A DNA stretch of 64,000 bases from Bryobacterales bacterium. Its GTDB lineage: Bacteria > Acidobacteriota > Terriglobia > Bryobacterales > UBA6623. Under the pieces are notes generated by a model. It ran no database searches. It saw nothing but the letters and a program-made list of their open reading frames with translations, and was not told where the DNA came from. How positions within the stretch are numbered: the stretch's first letter is position 1; every line of letters begins with the position of its first letter. Positions 7,215 through 17,311 of this stretch are shown one piece after another. The stretch covers positions 1 to 64,000 of the forward strand of contig JAPOOG010000132.1 of assembly GCA_026713545.1 (NCBI GenBank), in the 5' to 3' direction. Made by a program: the position numbers and the translations under genes.

Positions 7215-8804
7215 TCAAGCGCGCCGCGCTTTCCAGGTGGCTTTACCGTATTCTCCGAGGCCCAAGTCGCCGCTCATCTCGTCGCCTCGCAAAGTTCCCT
7301 TGAAGAAGTACCGCATGGCAGCCGCTTCATACCTGCCGCGGCTATCGAACTCGACTTTGTCTCCGTCGATTTCGCCCTTCACCTTGCCCTGCGCGATGCG
7401 GCCGCGGTGGAGGCCGGTGATTTCGTTGCCCTTGTTCTGTAAATACATCGTGTGGCGCACCGTCGTTCCGATGTAGGAGACATCGACCTCCCAATGGCCG
7501 TCGAGACTTCCGAACGGCGCGGCGAGCTTGCGTGGCTGTTTCTTGCCGGGCGCGTTCTTGAAGACTTCGTAGAGTCGTTCGGCGACTACTTTATAGTCCT
7601 CAGGCCACATCGCCATCGGCCGGATCAGAAAGTGATTCGTCTCGGTCATTTTCGGGTCCAGCTCCTTTGGATACGCTGTGCTCATGATCCGCGGCTCGCC
7701 GTGCAGCAGTTGTTCGCCGATCTCCCGTGCGACGTAGCCGATCTTGTCCTGATCCCACTCGACACGCATCTCGGGGTAGTAGCCGGGACGCGGCGCTTCC
7801 ATGATCTCGGTCCGCACACCGGGAACCCGCGTTATGCGGTCGCTGATATGGCGATACCAGAACTTGAACTGGTTGTATTCCTCCTCCATATTTCGCTTCG
7901 TGACCAGATATTCGACCGCCGCGAGAATGCCCATGACCTCCTCTTTGCTGACTTTCATCGGGCGTGCGAACGTGTGATGCGGCGCGCTCGACCAGAAGGC
8001 GATCTCGGTCAAGTCTTTACGTCCCAGCAACAGCCCGGCGCTTTGTGGACCTTTCAGGCTCTTGCCGCCGCTGTAAACGGTGAGGTCCGCGCCGCGTGAC
8101 AGGAACGGGTCGGGCTTCAGCGGAAGTTCGTTGGCGGCGTCGATCAGCAACGGAACACCATGATCGTGAGCCGCCTTCGCGAGAGCTTCGAGCGGGATGC
8201 GGCTCGCGGCATCTTGGATGCGCGCTCCAGCGAAGGCCATGCACGTCCTTGGGCCGAAGGCTTTCCGGAGGTCGGCGACGGTCGCGACATTGATCATCTT
8301 CGCGCCGGTCATTCGAATCGCGTGATCGTAGATCGAGCTGGTTTCACGAAAAGCGACGACTTCATCGTTGAGACCGTCGGTGTTGGGAACTTGTTGCAAC
8401 GCCTCGATGTCGCCGCCGCACATGCAGGCCAGCGTCGCGCTTGTCAGGCATCCAGCCGCTCCCGATCCGATGAAAGCGCCCGGCACGTCGAGAAGTTCCG
8501 CGATACGGGACGCCGCCTTCTGTAGCAACTCTTGCAAATTGACGTGGTAGAACGACGCTTCGTAGATGGCTTCGGAAACCTCAGGCAACAAAACAGCGCC
8601 GCCGTTCATCGTGCGCGTCGAAGTGAGGTTGATGAACGGCTCGATACCCACGCTCTGATAGATATTCGGTCCCTTGCCGCGCTGAGGCAGCCGTGCGGCG
8701 GCCGATGCGCCGGGGGCCAGCAGTCCGGCTGCCGCCAAAAACGAACCGGCACGGAACACCTCACGCCGGTTGACGGTTCTCGAAGAATGTTTTGTCAATT
8801 TCAT
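7215..8804 (-). CDS. Exported SelA-like PLP-dependent protein with C-terminal beta domain
   Basis: The 529-residue protein has three parts. (1) A twin-arginine-type signal (NRREVFRAGSFLAAAGLLAPG, residues 12-32). (2) A fold-type I PLP domain of the SelA/D-glucosaminate-6-phosphate ammonia-lyase kind, with Asp222 (LLIDAANE) as the likely cofactor-nitrogen partner and Lys248 (VYSGGKSLKGPQSAG) as the Schiff-base lysine. (3) About 100 residues from 430 that look like beta strands (GHWEVDVSYIG, MYLQNKGNEITG, FKGTLRGDEMSGDL), like a small lipocalin-type barrel. It is not expected to make selenocysteyl-tRNA, since it is exported. The real reaction is unknown. The ATG at 8804 follows GGGAGGGAGC. A longer frame begins upstream but would put the signal peptide inside the protein. 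Confidence 0.78.
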   Translation of the reverse strand: MKLTKHSSRTVNRREVFRAGSFLAAAGLLAPGASAAARLPQRGKGPNIYQSVGIEPFINLTSTRTMNGGAVLLPEVSEAIYEASFYHVNLQELLQKAASRIAELLDVPGAFIGSGAAGCLTSATLACMCGGDIEALQQVPNTDGLNDEVVAFRETSSIYDHAIRMTGAKMINVATVADLRKAFGPRTCMAFAGARIQDAASRIPLEALAKAAHDHGVPLLIDAANELPLKPDPFLSRGADLTVYSGGKSLKGPQSAGLLLGRKDLTEIAFWSSAPHHTFARPMKVSKEEVMGILAAVEYLVTKRNMEEEYNQFKFWYRHISDRITRVPGVRTEIMEAPRPGYYPEMRVEWDQDKIGYVAREIGEQLLHGEPRIMSTAYPKELDPKMTETNHFLIRPMAMWPEDYKVVAERLYEVFKNAPGKKQPRKLAAPFGSLDGHWEVDVSYIGTTVRHTMYLQNKGNEITGLHRGRIAQGKVKGEIDGDKVEFDSRGRYEAAAMRYFFKGTLRGDEMSGDLGLGEYGKATWKARRA

Positions 8805-9000
8805 GTTTGCTCCCTCCCGCTGAGGAGATTGTACACGCTGTTGGGCGCAGCAGCCTGTTGGCAACGTTGGATATCGAGGGAAAAACCGAGAATGCGCATG
8901 TCGTATTCCGTCACGATTCAGGCAGGAAGGTCGTTCAGTGAAACATCCAGCTCCTTTCCGCATCCAAAAGAATAGAGGCACGATGCGACGAGGAGGGCGT

Positions 9001-12000
9001 ATGCCCGTTGATCTGGACTCCCGTATCGTCGAACGGGGCCGACAGCTCTACGAACGAATCGAAGAGGGCGAACCATCGTTCTTCGCAAAAGACTGGACGT
9101 CGAAGATTCTCGACCGGAGTATGAACGACAACGCATTCAAGGTCGAGATGTTTCGTTTCGTCGATGTGTTCCCGGCGCTGGACGAATCGAAGTCGGTGGC
9201 GCAGCATCTTCGCGAGTACTTCGCACGGCCCGACCAGGACTTCTCCAAGATTCTTCAGTGGGCGATCAAGTCGATTGACTCCGATTCGTTGGCGGCGCGC
9301 ATTGTAGCCCGGGGCATCGGAGCCAACATCCGGAGCATGGGGCGGCAGTTCATCGCAGGCGAGTCCGCCGAAGGTGCACTATCGGTCCTGCGCAAACTCC
9401 GCAAAAAAGGCCTCGCCTTCACTATCGACATTCTCGGCGAGGCAATAGTGTCGGAAACGGAGGCAGACGCATACGCGCGGCAGTATAGCGACTTGCTCGA
9501 GGTGATGGGTCGAGAGACCGCTTCGTGGGAGGGGCTTGCGCCGGGAATGGATGGTCTTGACTGGGGTTCCTCGCCGAAGATCAACGTGTCCGTCAAGGCA
9601 TCAGCGATGTATTCGCAAATGAACGCGCGAGCCTTTGACCATTCGATCGGAAAAGCAAAGGAGCGTCTCCGGCCGATTCTGCGGCGGGCAATGGAGGTCG
9701 GCGCGTTCGTGAACGTCGACATGGAGCATCATTCGCTAAAGAGCCTGACGCTGGCCCTGTATCGGAGTTTGATGGAGGAGCCTGAGTTCAAAGGTTATCC
9801 GCACACGGGTATTGCGATTCAGGCATACTTGCGCGAATCCGAACAGGACGTGTCGGACTTGATCGACTGGTGCCGCGCCCACAATCAGCGCATCACGATT
9901 CGGCTGGTGAAGGGCGCATACTGGGACACGGAAGTGATGACGGCACGGCAGAACAACTGGCCGGTACCTGTGTTTACCAACAAGCATGACAGCGACGCGA
10001 ACTTTGAGCGCGTTGCCCGGTTGGTGTTGGGGAATCATCAGCACCTGAGCCTAGCCTGTGGGTCGCACAACATCCGCTCGATCGCAGCGGTAATCGAGAC
10101 GGCTCATGAGATGCGGGTGCCGGAGGATCGGCTAGAGTTCCAGATTCTGTACGGCATGGCGGAGCCCATTCGCAATGCTCTGCTCGAGGAGGGTCTGCGG
10201 CTGCGCCTTTATGCGCCGATAGGAGACTTGGTGCCGGGCATGGCTTACCTCGTGCGGCGTTTGCTGGAGAACACGTCGAACGAATCATTCCTGCGCAAGA
10301 GTTTTTTGGAGTCCGTCTCACGCGACGAGCTACTGCGGGACCCGGCGAGTGTTGCGGCGAGCAACAGGACCCCGCTCGGAGTTTCGGAGACGGGTGATGG
10401 GGCTGAAGAGAGCGCGGCAAAGCAGAAGGATGAGATGGGACCGTTCCGGAACATCCCGCCTTTTGATTGGACGCTCGCCGAGCATCGGAACGGTATGGCG
10501 CGGGCGATCAAGAATGCTCGCGCAGACTTGCCCCTGCAGGTCCCTCTTCAGATCGAAGGGGAAGCGATCGAAACGGAGGACACGATCCGGTCGATCAACC
10601 CGAATCGGCCTGAGGAGGTCGTTGGCCTTGTTGCGTCGTCTTCCGCCGAGCAGGCGAAGAAGGCCATCGGCGCCGCGAAGGCTGCTTTTCCCGAATGGCG
10701 CGATACGCCGGCGGCGGAACGTGCCGGGTATCTGTTCAAAGCGGCGGAGCTAGCACGGAAGCGGCGCTACGAACTGTGTGCGCTGCAAATCCTGGAAGCC
10801 GGCAAGACTTGGAGCGAAGCGGACGGCAACGTCGGCGAGGCGGTCGACTTCCTCGAGTACTACGGACGCGAGATGCTGCGCCTAGGGACGCCTCGCCCTC
10901 GCGAGATGGGCGATGCACCGGGTGAGGACAGCCTGTTGTTCTATGAGCCGCGGGGCGTCGTCAGCGTCATTGCGCCTTGGAACTTCCCTTTAGCGATCTC
11001 GATGGGAATGGTCTCGGCGGCGCTGGTCACGGGCAACACGGTCGTCTACAAACCGGCCTCGGATACGCCCGTGACGGGGTGGATGGTCTATCAGGTGTTC
11101 CAGCAAGCTGGTCTGAAGCCGGGAGTGCTGAATTATCTTCCGGGTCCCGGCGGCGAGATCGGAGATTTGCTCGTGATGCACCAGGATGTATCGATGACTG
11201 CGTTCACCGGCAGCAAGGAAGTGGGGCTTCGGATCATCCGGCTTTCGAGCGAAGTCTCTCAAGGCTCCCAGGGAATGAAGCGCGTTGTCGCGGAGATGGG
11301 CGGCAAGAACGCGATCATTATCGACAGCGACGCCGATCTTGACGAAGCCATCCCGCACGTGCTGCATTCGGCGTTCGGCTACCAGGGGCAGAAGTGCTCG
11401 GCATGCTCACGGCTGGTCGTACGGGAGTCGGTGCATGACAAGCTGATAGAACGTTTGAGGGCGGCAGCAGAAAGCATCCACCTCGGGGCGAGCGAACAGC
11501 CCTGGACATACATGGGCGCGGTTATTTCCGCATCCGCCAAAAAGAAGATCAAGAGCTACATCGAAGTCGGGAAGCAGGAAGGGACGCTGGTGCTGGAGCG
11601 GCAGCCCACCGACACCTCGAGCTTCTTCGTTCCGTTGACGATCTTCAAGGACATCCTTCCCGAACATCTCCTCGCGCAAGAAGAGATCTTCGGTCCCGTT
11701 TTGTCGATCATCAAAGCCAAGGACTTCGACGATGCGCTCCAGATCGCAATTGGAACGGAATACGCCCTTACGGGCGGAGTGTTCTCGCGGAGCCCCGAGA
11801 ACATCGCCAAAGCGAGAAGACAGTTTCGGGTGGGCAATCTCTATATCAATCGAGGCTGCACAGGGGCGATCGTGAACCGGCATCCTTTCGGTGGTTTCAA
11901 AATGTCGGGCGTCGGCTCGAAGGCGGGCGGCCCGGACTACCTGATGCAGTTCATGCTCCCGCGCAACGTGGTTGAGAACACGATCCGCCGAGGCTTCGCG

Positions 12001-12027
12001 CCTGACGAAGGGTTCGAGACGGCCTGA
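9001..12027 (+). CDS. putA: Bifunctional proline dehydrogenase / L-glutamate-5-semialdehyde dehydrogenase
   Basis: A 1008-residue PutA-type enzyme that oxidises proline to glutamate in two steps. The N-terminal half is the FAD-dependent proline dehydrogenase barrel, including INVSVKASAM, the RLVKGAYWD motif near residue 301 and LYAPIGDLVPGMAYLVRRLLEN. The C-terminal half is an aldehyde dehydrogenase, with PWNFPLAI, FTGSKEVG, the glutamate in VAEMGGKNA and the catalytic cysteine Cys799 in GYQGQKCSACSR. There is no N-terminal ribbon-helix-helix DNA-binding domain, so it should not autorepress like the Escherichia coli protein. The ATG at 9001 is preceded by GAGGAGGG. It reads divergently from the SelA-like gene, with the promoters presumably in the 196-bp gap. 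Confidence 0.93.
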   Translation: MPVDLDSRIVERGRQLYERIEEGEPSFFAKDWTSKILDRSMNDNAFKVEMFRFVDVFPALDESKSVAQHLREYFARPDQDFSKILQWAIKSIDSDSLAARIVARGIGANIRSMGRQFIAGESAEGALSVLRKLRKKGLAFTIDILGEAIVSETEADAYARQYSDLLEVMGRETASWEGLAPGMDGLDWGSSPKINVSVKASAMYSQMNARAFDHSIGKAKERLRPILRRAMEVGAFVNVDMEHHSLKSLTLALYRSLMEEPEFKGYPHTGIAIQAYLRESEQDVSDLIDWCRAHNQRITIRLVKGAYWDTEVMTARQNNWPVPVFTNKHDSDANFERVARLVLGNHQHLSLACGSHNIRSIAAVIETAHEMRVPEDRLEFQILYGMAEPIRNALLEEGLRLRLYAPIGDLVPGMAYLVRRLLENTSNESFLRKSFLESVSRDELLRDPASVAASNRTPLGVSETGDGAEESAAKQKDEMGPFRNIPPFDWTLAEHRNGMARAIKNARADLPLQVPLQIEGEAIETEDTIRSINPNRPEEVVGLVASSSAEQAKKAIGAAKAAFPEWRDTPAAERAGYLFKAAELARKRRYELCALQILEAGKTWSEADGNVGEAVDFLEYYGREMLRLGTPRPREMGDAPGEDSLLFYEPRGVVSVIAPWNFPLAISMGMVSAALVTGNTVVYKPASDTPVTGWMVYQVFQQAGLKPGVLNYLPGPGGEIGDLLVMHQDVSMTAFTGSKEVGLRIIRLSSEVSQGSQGMKRVVAEMGGKNAIIIDSDADLDEAIPHVLHSAFGYQGQKCSACSRLVVRESVHDKLIERLRAAAESIHLGASEQPWTYMGAVISASAKKKIKSYIEVGKQEGTLVLERQPTDTSSFFVPLTIFKDILPEHLLAQEEIFGPVLSIIKAKDFDDALQIAIGTEYALTGGVFSRSPENIAKARRQFRVGNLYINRGCTGAIVNRHPFGGFKMSGVGSKAGGPDYLMQFMLPRNVVENTIRRGFAPDEGFETA

Positions 12028-12176
12028 CTGCCGGTTCGACTCGACGGCGCAGCCGTACATCACCGAGTGCGCCGTTCGTTGTCGAACGAGACAGTCGGGC
12101 AGAAGCTTTTATGGCTTTATGGTGACTCTCCTCTTGTCCGTAGGGTCATCAAGGCAGTGATACAATTGCAGCCAGG

Positions 12177-14705
12177 ATGCGGGCTCTTACTTTCTTGGCA
12201 GTTGCCTCGCTGGCCTTTATTGGCCCACTAGGCGCTCAAGAATCGTTGCCGGAAGCGACGCGGTTCTTCGAGGAAAAGGTGCGCCCTGTGCTGCACGCGA
12301 AGTGCTTGCTCTGTCACAACGACACAGCGAAGATGAGCGGGCTTTCGCTCGGCAGACGGGAGAGCACGCTACAGGGCGGCATGCGTGGCCCCGCGGTAGC
12401 GCCGGGCGACCCGCAAAACAGCCTGCTGGTCCATGCGGTTCGGTACAGCGGCGATTTGAAGATGCCGCCGACGGGCAAGCTACCGCAAGCCGAGATCGAC
12501 GCTTTGACCCGCTGGGTGGAAATGGGATTGCCGTGGCAGGAGGCGGACGTTGCGGACGCCCCCAAGGCGGGGCTTGGTCACTGGGCTTTTCAGGCTATCA
12601 AGAAACCCGAGCCGACGCGGGTCAACAACACAGGCCGGGTTCGCAATCCGATCGACAACTTCATCCTGGCGCGCCTGGAAAAGGAAGGCATCGAGCCGTC
12701 TCCGGAAGCTGATCGAGAGACGCTGATCCGTCGGGTCAGTCTCGATCTGACCGGACTCACTCCTTCACCCCAAGAGATCGACCATTTCGTCAATGATCCG
12801 AGTCCGGATGCCTACGAGAAACTCGTCGAGCGCTTGCTGTCATCCCCCCACTACGGTGAGCGTTGGGGACGTCACTGGCTCGATCTGGCGCGATATGCCG
12901 ACACCAATGGCTACAACATCGACGGCCCCCGCGAGATCTGGATGTATCGCGATTGGGTGATCAACGCGGTGAACAACGACATGCCGTTCGACCAGTTCAC
13001 GATCGAGCAAATCGCCGGCGATCTGTTGCCGAATCCGACCGAGCAGCAGATCGTGGCTACGGGGTTTCATCGCAATACACTGCTCAACCTGGAAGGAGGC
13101 ATCGACTTCGAGCAATACCGCGTGGAGGCCGTTGTCGACCGAGTCTCCACGACCGGGGCCGGATTCCTGGGGTTGACGCTGGGTTGCGCCCGCTGCCATT
13201 CCCACAAGTACGACCCGATTTCGCAGAAAGAGTTCTACCGGATCTATGCCTTCTTCAACAACATCGATGAGCTGAGCGGCGAGTTTAAAGATGCCGCGGG
13301 CCGTGCGCGGGCTCATGAACCGATCCTCGAGTTCGGCCAGCCTGAGGAGTTCACCCGCCGCGACGCCGCGCGGCATCAGATCAAGCTGCTTGAGCAGGAA
13401 CTGAAGGAATACGAGAAGTCGATCGAAGACGGGCAGACGGCTTGGGAAGCCTCACTCACAGAAGAGCAGATCGAGGAGATGGGCCCGCGTGTCAGGGAAG
13501 TGCTGGTTGTTCCTGCGAACGAGCGGAATGAACAACAGCAGCGCGCCGCCCTGAACGCATTCAAGCAGGCGGATCCGGGCTGGTCGGCTCGCAGCAAGGG
13601 GATCGACGCCTTGCGAAAGGCCGAGCCCAAACTCAAGAGCACGCTCGTGATGCGCGAGCTGGCAAAGCCTCGCGAGGCGTATATCCACCTTGGAGGAGAT
13701 TTCCTTCGCAAGGGCGAAACGGTGGAGCCGGGCACTCTCGCCTTGCTACCGCCCCTGAAGCCCGAGGGTCGGACGAACCGCCTTGATTTCGCGCGTTGGC
13801 TCGTCGACCCCGAGAACCCTCTGACGCCGCGCGTCACGGTAAACCGCATATGGCAACGGTATTTCGGACGCGGCATCGTCCGTACCGAAAACGATTTCGG
13901 GAGCCAGGGTTCCCCTCCATCTCATCCGGAGCTTCTCGATTGGCTGGCATCGGAATTCATCACGAGCGGCTGGAGCATGAAGACGATGCATCGGCTGATT
14001 GTGAGTTCCGGCAGCTATCGCCAGTCGTCCGCGATGAGACCGGAATTGCTGGAGTTAGACCCGGACAATCAGCTCCTGGCAAGGCAATCCCGCCTGCGGC
14101 TCGAGGCCGAGATCATCCGCGACGCAGCCCTTTCGGCGAGCGGTTTACTGACGCCCTCCATCGGAGGCCCCAGCGTATTTCCGCCGCAACCGGCCGGAGC
14201 GGGACGAGTGACCCAAGTCAATCGCAAATGGGAAGAGGACACCGGCCCCAATCGCTTCCGACGGGGTCTCTACACCTACTTCCGGCGTTCCGCGCCGCAT
14301 CCGGGGTTGATCGTTTTCGACGGGCCGGATTCGATGATGACCTGCACGCGCCGCAATCGATCGAACACGCCCCTGCAGGCTCTCACGCTTCTGAACGACG
14401 AAGCTCATGTCGAGTTTGCTCAGGCGCTGGCGCAGAGGGTTCTCAACGAGGCGTCCGAGTCCCGTGACGAGCGGCTGAATCATGCTTTCCGGTTGTCACT
14501 GGGACGTACACCGAAAGCGAGTGAGCGGGAGCAACTCTCCCTTTTTCTGGCCAATCAACTCGACGAATTCCGCACTCACCCCGACGAGGCCGCGTCCGTA
14601 CTTCCGATGGAAGTGGACGGGGGCGCAGACGTACCGCTGCTCGCCGCCTGGGCATCGACGTCCAGAGTCTTGCTGAACCTCGACGAATTCATCACGAGAG
14701 AATAG
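12177..14705 (+). CDS. PSD1-type protein: PSCyt1 haem domain, DUF1549, DUF1553
   Basis: An 842-residue exported protein. A signal peptide (residues 1-20, ending PLGAQ) is followed by a Planctomycete-type cytochrome c domain with one CLLCH haem-binding site, then DUF1549 (PIDNFILARLE, SPHYGERWGRHWLDLARYADTNG, and a CARCHSHKYDPI stretch that contains a second CxxCH), a helical linker and DUF1553 (NPLTPRVTVNRIWQRYFGRG, PSHPELLDWLA). The family occurs in Planctomycetes, Verrucomicrobia and Acidobacteria and is usually paired with a DUF1501 gene. The biochemical role is unproven, though links to polysaccharide breakdown have been suggested. Here DUF1501 is absent and an exported isomerase-like gene follows. 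A TACAAT sequence lies 11 bp before the ATG. Confidence 0.85.
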   Translation: MRALTFLAVASLAFIGPLGAQESLPEATRFFEEKVRPVLHAKCLLCHNDTAKMSGLSLGRRESTLQGGMRGPAVAPGDPQNSLLVHAVRYSGDLKMPPTGKLPQAEIDALTRWVEMGLPWQEADVADAPKAGLGHWAFQAIKKPEPTRVNNTGRVRNPIDNFILARLEKEGIEPSPEADRETLIRRVSLDLTGLTPSPQEIDHFVNDPSPDAYEKLVERLLSSPHYGERWGRHWLDLARYADTNGYNIDGPREIWMYRDWVINAVNNDMPFDQFTIEQIAGDLLPNPTEQQIVATGFHRNTLLNLEGGIDFEQYRVEAVVDRVSTTGAGFLGLTLGCARCHSHKYDPISQKEFYRIYAFFNNIDELSGEFKDAAGRARAHEPILEFGQPEEFTRRDAARHQIKLLEQELKEYEKSIEDGQTAWEASLTEEQIEEMGPRVREVLVVPANERNEQQQRAALNAFKQADPGWSARSKGIDALRKAEPKLKSTLVMRELAKPREAYIHLGGDFLRKGETVEPGTLALLPPLKPEGRTNRLDFARWLVDPENPLTPRVTVNRIWQRYFGRGIVRTENDFGSQGSPPSHPELLDWLASEFITSGWSMKTMHRLIVSSGSYRQSSAMRPELLELDPDNQLLARQSRLRLEAEIIRDAALSASGLLTPSIGGPSVFPPQPAGAGRVTQVNRKWEEDTGPNRFRRGLYTYFRRSAPHPGLIVFDGPDSMMTCTRRNRSNTPLQALTLLNDEAHVEFAQALAQRVLNEASESRDERLNHAFRLSLGRTPKASEREQLSLFLANQLDEFRTHPDEAASVLPMEVDGGADVPLLAAWASTSRVLLNLDEFITRE

Positions 14706-14761
14706 CCGTTCGCCTCGGGCGCCCAGGACAGCCGCGCAACGCCGCGGCATCGTTGCGCATC

Positions 14762-15634
14762 ATGAAATCACCTGCTTGCGTCACACGCCGCACCCTGCTT
14801 CAGGCAGTGGCCCTTGGTACAGCCCGCGCGGGTTCGGCAGCGGCTGTCGAGGAGGAATGGGCCGTCAAACCGGATGGCCCCGACTTCGGCGGCTTACGAG
14901 TCGGCCTCACGACTTTCAGCACCAGGGAGCTCACGCTCGATCAGACCATTGCTCTGCTCAAACAAACCGGCGTTCGAAATATCGCTCTGAAATATTTCCA
15001 TCTGCCTCTGGACAGCACGAAAGAGGAACGCCGGCTGACCATCCGCAAGATCCACGATGCGGGCCTCACATTGGCGGGCTGCGGTGTGATCGGCCTGAGC
15101 GGTGACGATAAGTCTGTCCGAGACCGCCTCGATTATGTGCAAGACATCGGTTCTCCCTCGGTCACCGCCACGACGACCGCCGAGCGGTTGGAGCAGCTTG
15201 ACCGCATCATCAAGGACTACGGGGATATCAAGATCGCCATCCACACCCACGGACCCGAAGACGACTTGAGTTATTGGCGCTGGTGGGCGGCCAAGATCAT
15301 CGACAAGATTCGGCATCTCGATTCCCGTATCGGCGTCTGTGTTGACGTCGGACATACTTTCCGTGTGCCCATCGACCCGTCAGCAGCAATTCGCGCCTGC
15401 GGCGATCGTCTGTATGATGTGCACCTCAAGGATCTGAAGGAAGCCAGCCGGCGCCGGCTTGATGTCCCCGTCGGTCGCGGCATTGTCGATATACCCGCTA
15501 TCATGCGCTCCCTGCGAGATGCGAACTACCGTCATCACGTCGCACTGGAGTACGAGGCGGAGCCCGAAGCTCCCGAGTTCGGCATTGCCGAGAGTTTCGG
15601 TTACTTGCGGGGACTTCTGTATCCGAGGGCCTGA
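14762..15634 (+). CDS. Exported sugar phosphate isomerase/epimerase-like TIM-barrel protein
   Basis: The 290-residue protein opens with a twin-arginine-type signal (TRRTLLQAVALGTARAGSAAA). It continues as an AP endonuclease 2/xylose isomerase-like barrel: VGLTTFSTRELTLDQTI at the first strand, IAIHTHGPED, the probable metal-binding CVDVGHTFR, YDVHLKDLKEAS and the glutamate in HVALEYEAEPE. These supply the His/Asp/Glu set that normally binds a divalent metal for ketose-aldose isomerisation. I chose the ATG at 14762; a TTG nine bases earlier is also possible. It follows the PSD1 gene by 56 bp and may be cotranscribed. Exported isomerase-like proteins beside PSD1 genes are common in this kind of genome, suggesting work on imported or periplasmic sugars. 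Confidence 0.78.
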   Translation: MKSPACVTRRTLLQAVALGTARAGSAAAVEEEWAVKPDGPDFGGLRVGLTTFSTRELTLDQTIALLKQTGVRNIALKYFHLPLDSTKEERRLTIRKIHDAGLTLAGCGVIGLSGDDKSVRDRLDYVQDIGSPSVTATTTAERLEQLDRIIKDYGDIKIAIHTHGPEDDLSYWRWWAAKIIDKIRHLDSRIGVCVDVGHTFRVPIDPSAAIRACGDRLYDVHLKDLKEASRRRLDVPVGRGIVDIPAIMRSLRDANYRHHVALEYEAEPEAPEFGIAESFGYLRGLLYPRA

Positions 15635-15904
15635 TCGTATACCCATCATGAGTAAACCCTCAAGACTGACTGCGACAGTGCTACGAAAAAGACCGGCGTC
15701 GCGGATCTAAGCCCGAACTCTTCCTGACATCCACTCCATCCGACGCTGGACGACGGAGACCCTACCTCCTGGAAATCACGGAAATCAGCCGACCAGATTC
15801 CTTACAGAGGGGATGAGAAAACCCAGACCTGCCTGCAAGGTGTGGTATCTTGGCGATTCGTGTCGAACCCGGCGGGTTCGATAGCCAGTTAGAGGGATGG
15901 TCGG

Positions 15905-17260
15905 TTGGAGCAACGCGCACACTGGGGTTCAAGGCTAGGGTTTATCCTGGCTGCCTCCGGTTCCGCCGTGGGCCTCGGCAACATCTGGAAGTTCCCCTAC
16001 ATCACGGGTGAAAACGGCGGCGGTGCTTTCGTCCTCGTATATTTGCTCTGCGTAGCCTTGGTCGGGCTGCCGGTGATGGTGGCCGAAGTACTGATCGGGC
16101 GAGCGACGCAAAGCTCACCGGTACGAGCCTTCCGCAAGCTTGCCGGCGGGGGCAGCGGTTGGGTCGGCATGGGCTGGCTGGGAGTGGCCGCCTCGTTCGT
16201 CATCCTCTCTTTCTATTCGGTCGTTGCCGGTTGGGCCCTCCACTATACCTATCTCTCCTTGACGGGCTCTCTCATCGACCTCGAGCCGAGTCAGTTCGAG
16301 TCCTTGTTCCAATCCGCGTTCTCGTCTCCGACTCTGAATATCGGCTGGCATGCGGTTTTTATGGGCCTCACGATGGCGGTCGTGCTCGGGGGCGTCTCCA
16401 AGGGGGTCGAGCGCTGGTCGCGAATCTTGATGCCGGGCCTTTTGCTCATGATGCTGATTTTGCTCATCAACGGACTCACCCTGGACGGCTTCGGCAAGGC
16501 TGTGGATTTCATGTTCGGCTTTCGGACCGACAAAATGACGGCATCCGGTGCGTTGCATGCACTGGGCCAAGCCTTCTTCAGCTTGAGTCTGGGCATGGGC
16601 TCCATGCTGACCTATGGCAGCTACCTCCGCAAAAACGATGACATCATGGGCGCTTCGATCACGATTACGGTGCTCGACACGGCCATCGCGATCGCGGCCT
16701 CGATGATTCTCTTTCCGCTCTTGTTTACTCAAAACATGGAGGCGTCTCAAGGTCCCGGACTCGTTTTCATCAGTATCCCGATAGCCTTCGCGCAAATGCC
16801 CGGCGGTGCGTTCCTGGCTCCGGTTTTCTTCGGGTTGCTGGTTTTCGCAGCTCTCACAAGCGCGATCGCGATGCTCGAAGTCACGACATCGTCATTCATC
16901 GACGTCCAGAACTGGACGCGCAAGAAGGCGACACTGTTCGCCGGAGGTCTGATCTTCGTGATCGGCATTCCTTCGGCATTGAGCGGCGGCACGGACTTGT
17001 TCGGCGCGGATCTCGCGGCGGTGATCGGCAAGAACTGGTTCGATGCCTTCGACTACCTGGCGAGCAACTTGATGTTGCCGCTCGGCGGTCTCGGCATCGC
17101 CATCTACACGGCGTGGCGCATGAACGAAGCGATCCGGCACGACCACTTTCTCGCGGGCTCGAAACTCCAGGTCTTCTATAAGACTTGGCTTTTTCTGCTG
17201 AAGTTCCTAGTGCCCGTCGGCATCATTCTGGTCTTCCTACAGGCGGTTGGCCTGATTTAG
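15905..17260 (+). CDS. Neurotransmitter:sodium symporter (NSS) family transporter
   Basis: A 451-residue polytopic membrane protein. The family signature GSAVGLGNIWKFPYITGENGGGAF lies within the first 45 residues (quoted here in part as AVGLGNIWKFPY) and forms the Na+- and substrate-binding unwound segment of helix 1. About 11-12 helices follow. The bacterial relatives MhsT and LeuT import amino acids together with sodium. The substrate cannot be read off, but the downstream position after putA suggests an amino acid. The start is a TTG at 15905, chosen because GAGGGATGG precedes it and the signature begins soon after; the ATG at 15897 is in another frame. It converges with the second PSD1 gene, with only 51 bp between them. 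Confidence 0.9.
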   Translation: MEQRAHWGSRLGFILAASGSAVGLGNIWKFPYITGENGGGAFVLVYLLCVALVGLPVMVAEVLIGRATQSSPVRAFRKLAGGGSGWVGMGWLGVAASFVILSFYSVVAGWALHYTYLSLTGSLIDLEPSQFESLFQSAFSSPTLNIGWHAVFMGLTMAVVLGGVSKGVERWSRILMPGLLLMMLILLINGLTLDGFGKAVDFMFGFRTDKMTASGALHALGQAFFSLSLGMGSMLTYGSYLRKNDDIMGASITITVLDTAIAIAASMILFPLLFTQNMEASQGPGLVFISIPIAFAQMPGGAFLAPVFFGLLVFAALTSAIAMLEVTTSSFIDVQNWTRKKATLFAGGLIFVIGIPSALSGGTDLFGADLAAVIGKNWFDAFDYLASNLMLPLGGLGIAIYTAWRMNEAIRHDHFLAGSKLQVFYKTWLFLLKFLVPVGIILVFLQAVGLI

Positions 17261-17311
17261 CCAGTTATCGACTCGACGGACTGCCTGATCGAGTGCTGCT
17301 GGGGCAAGATT

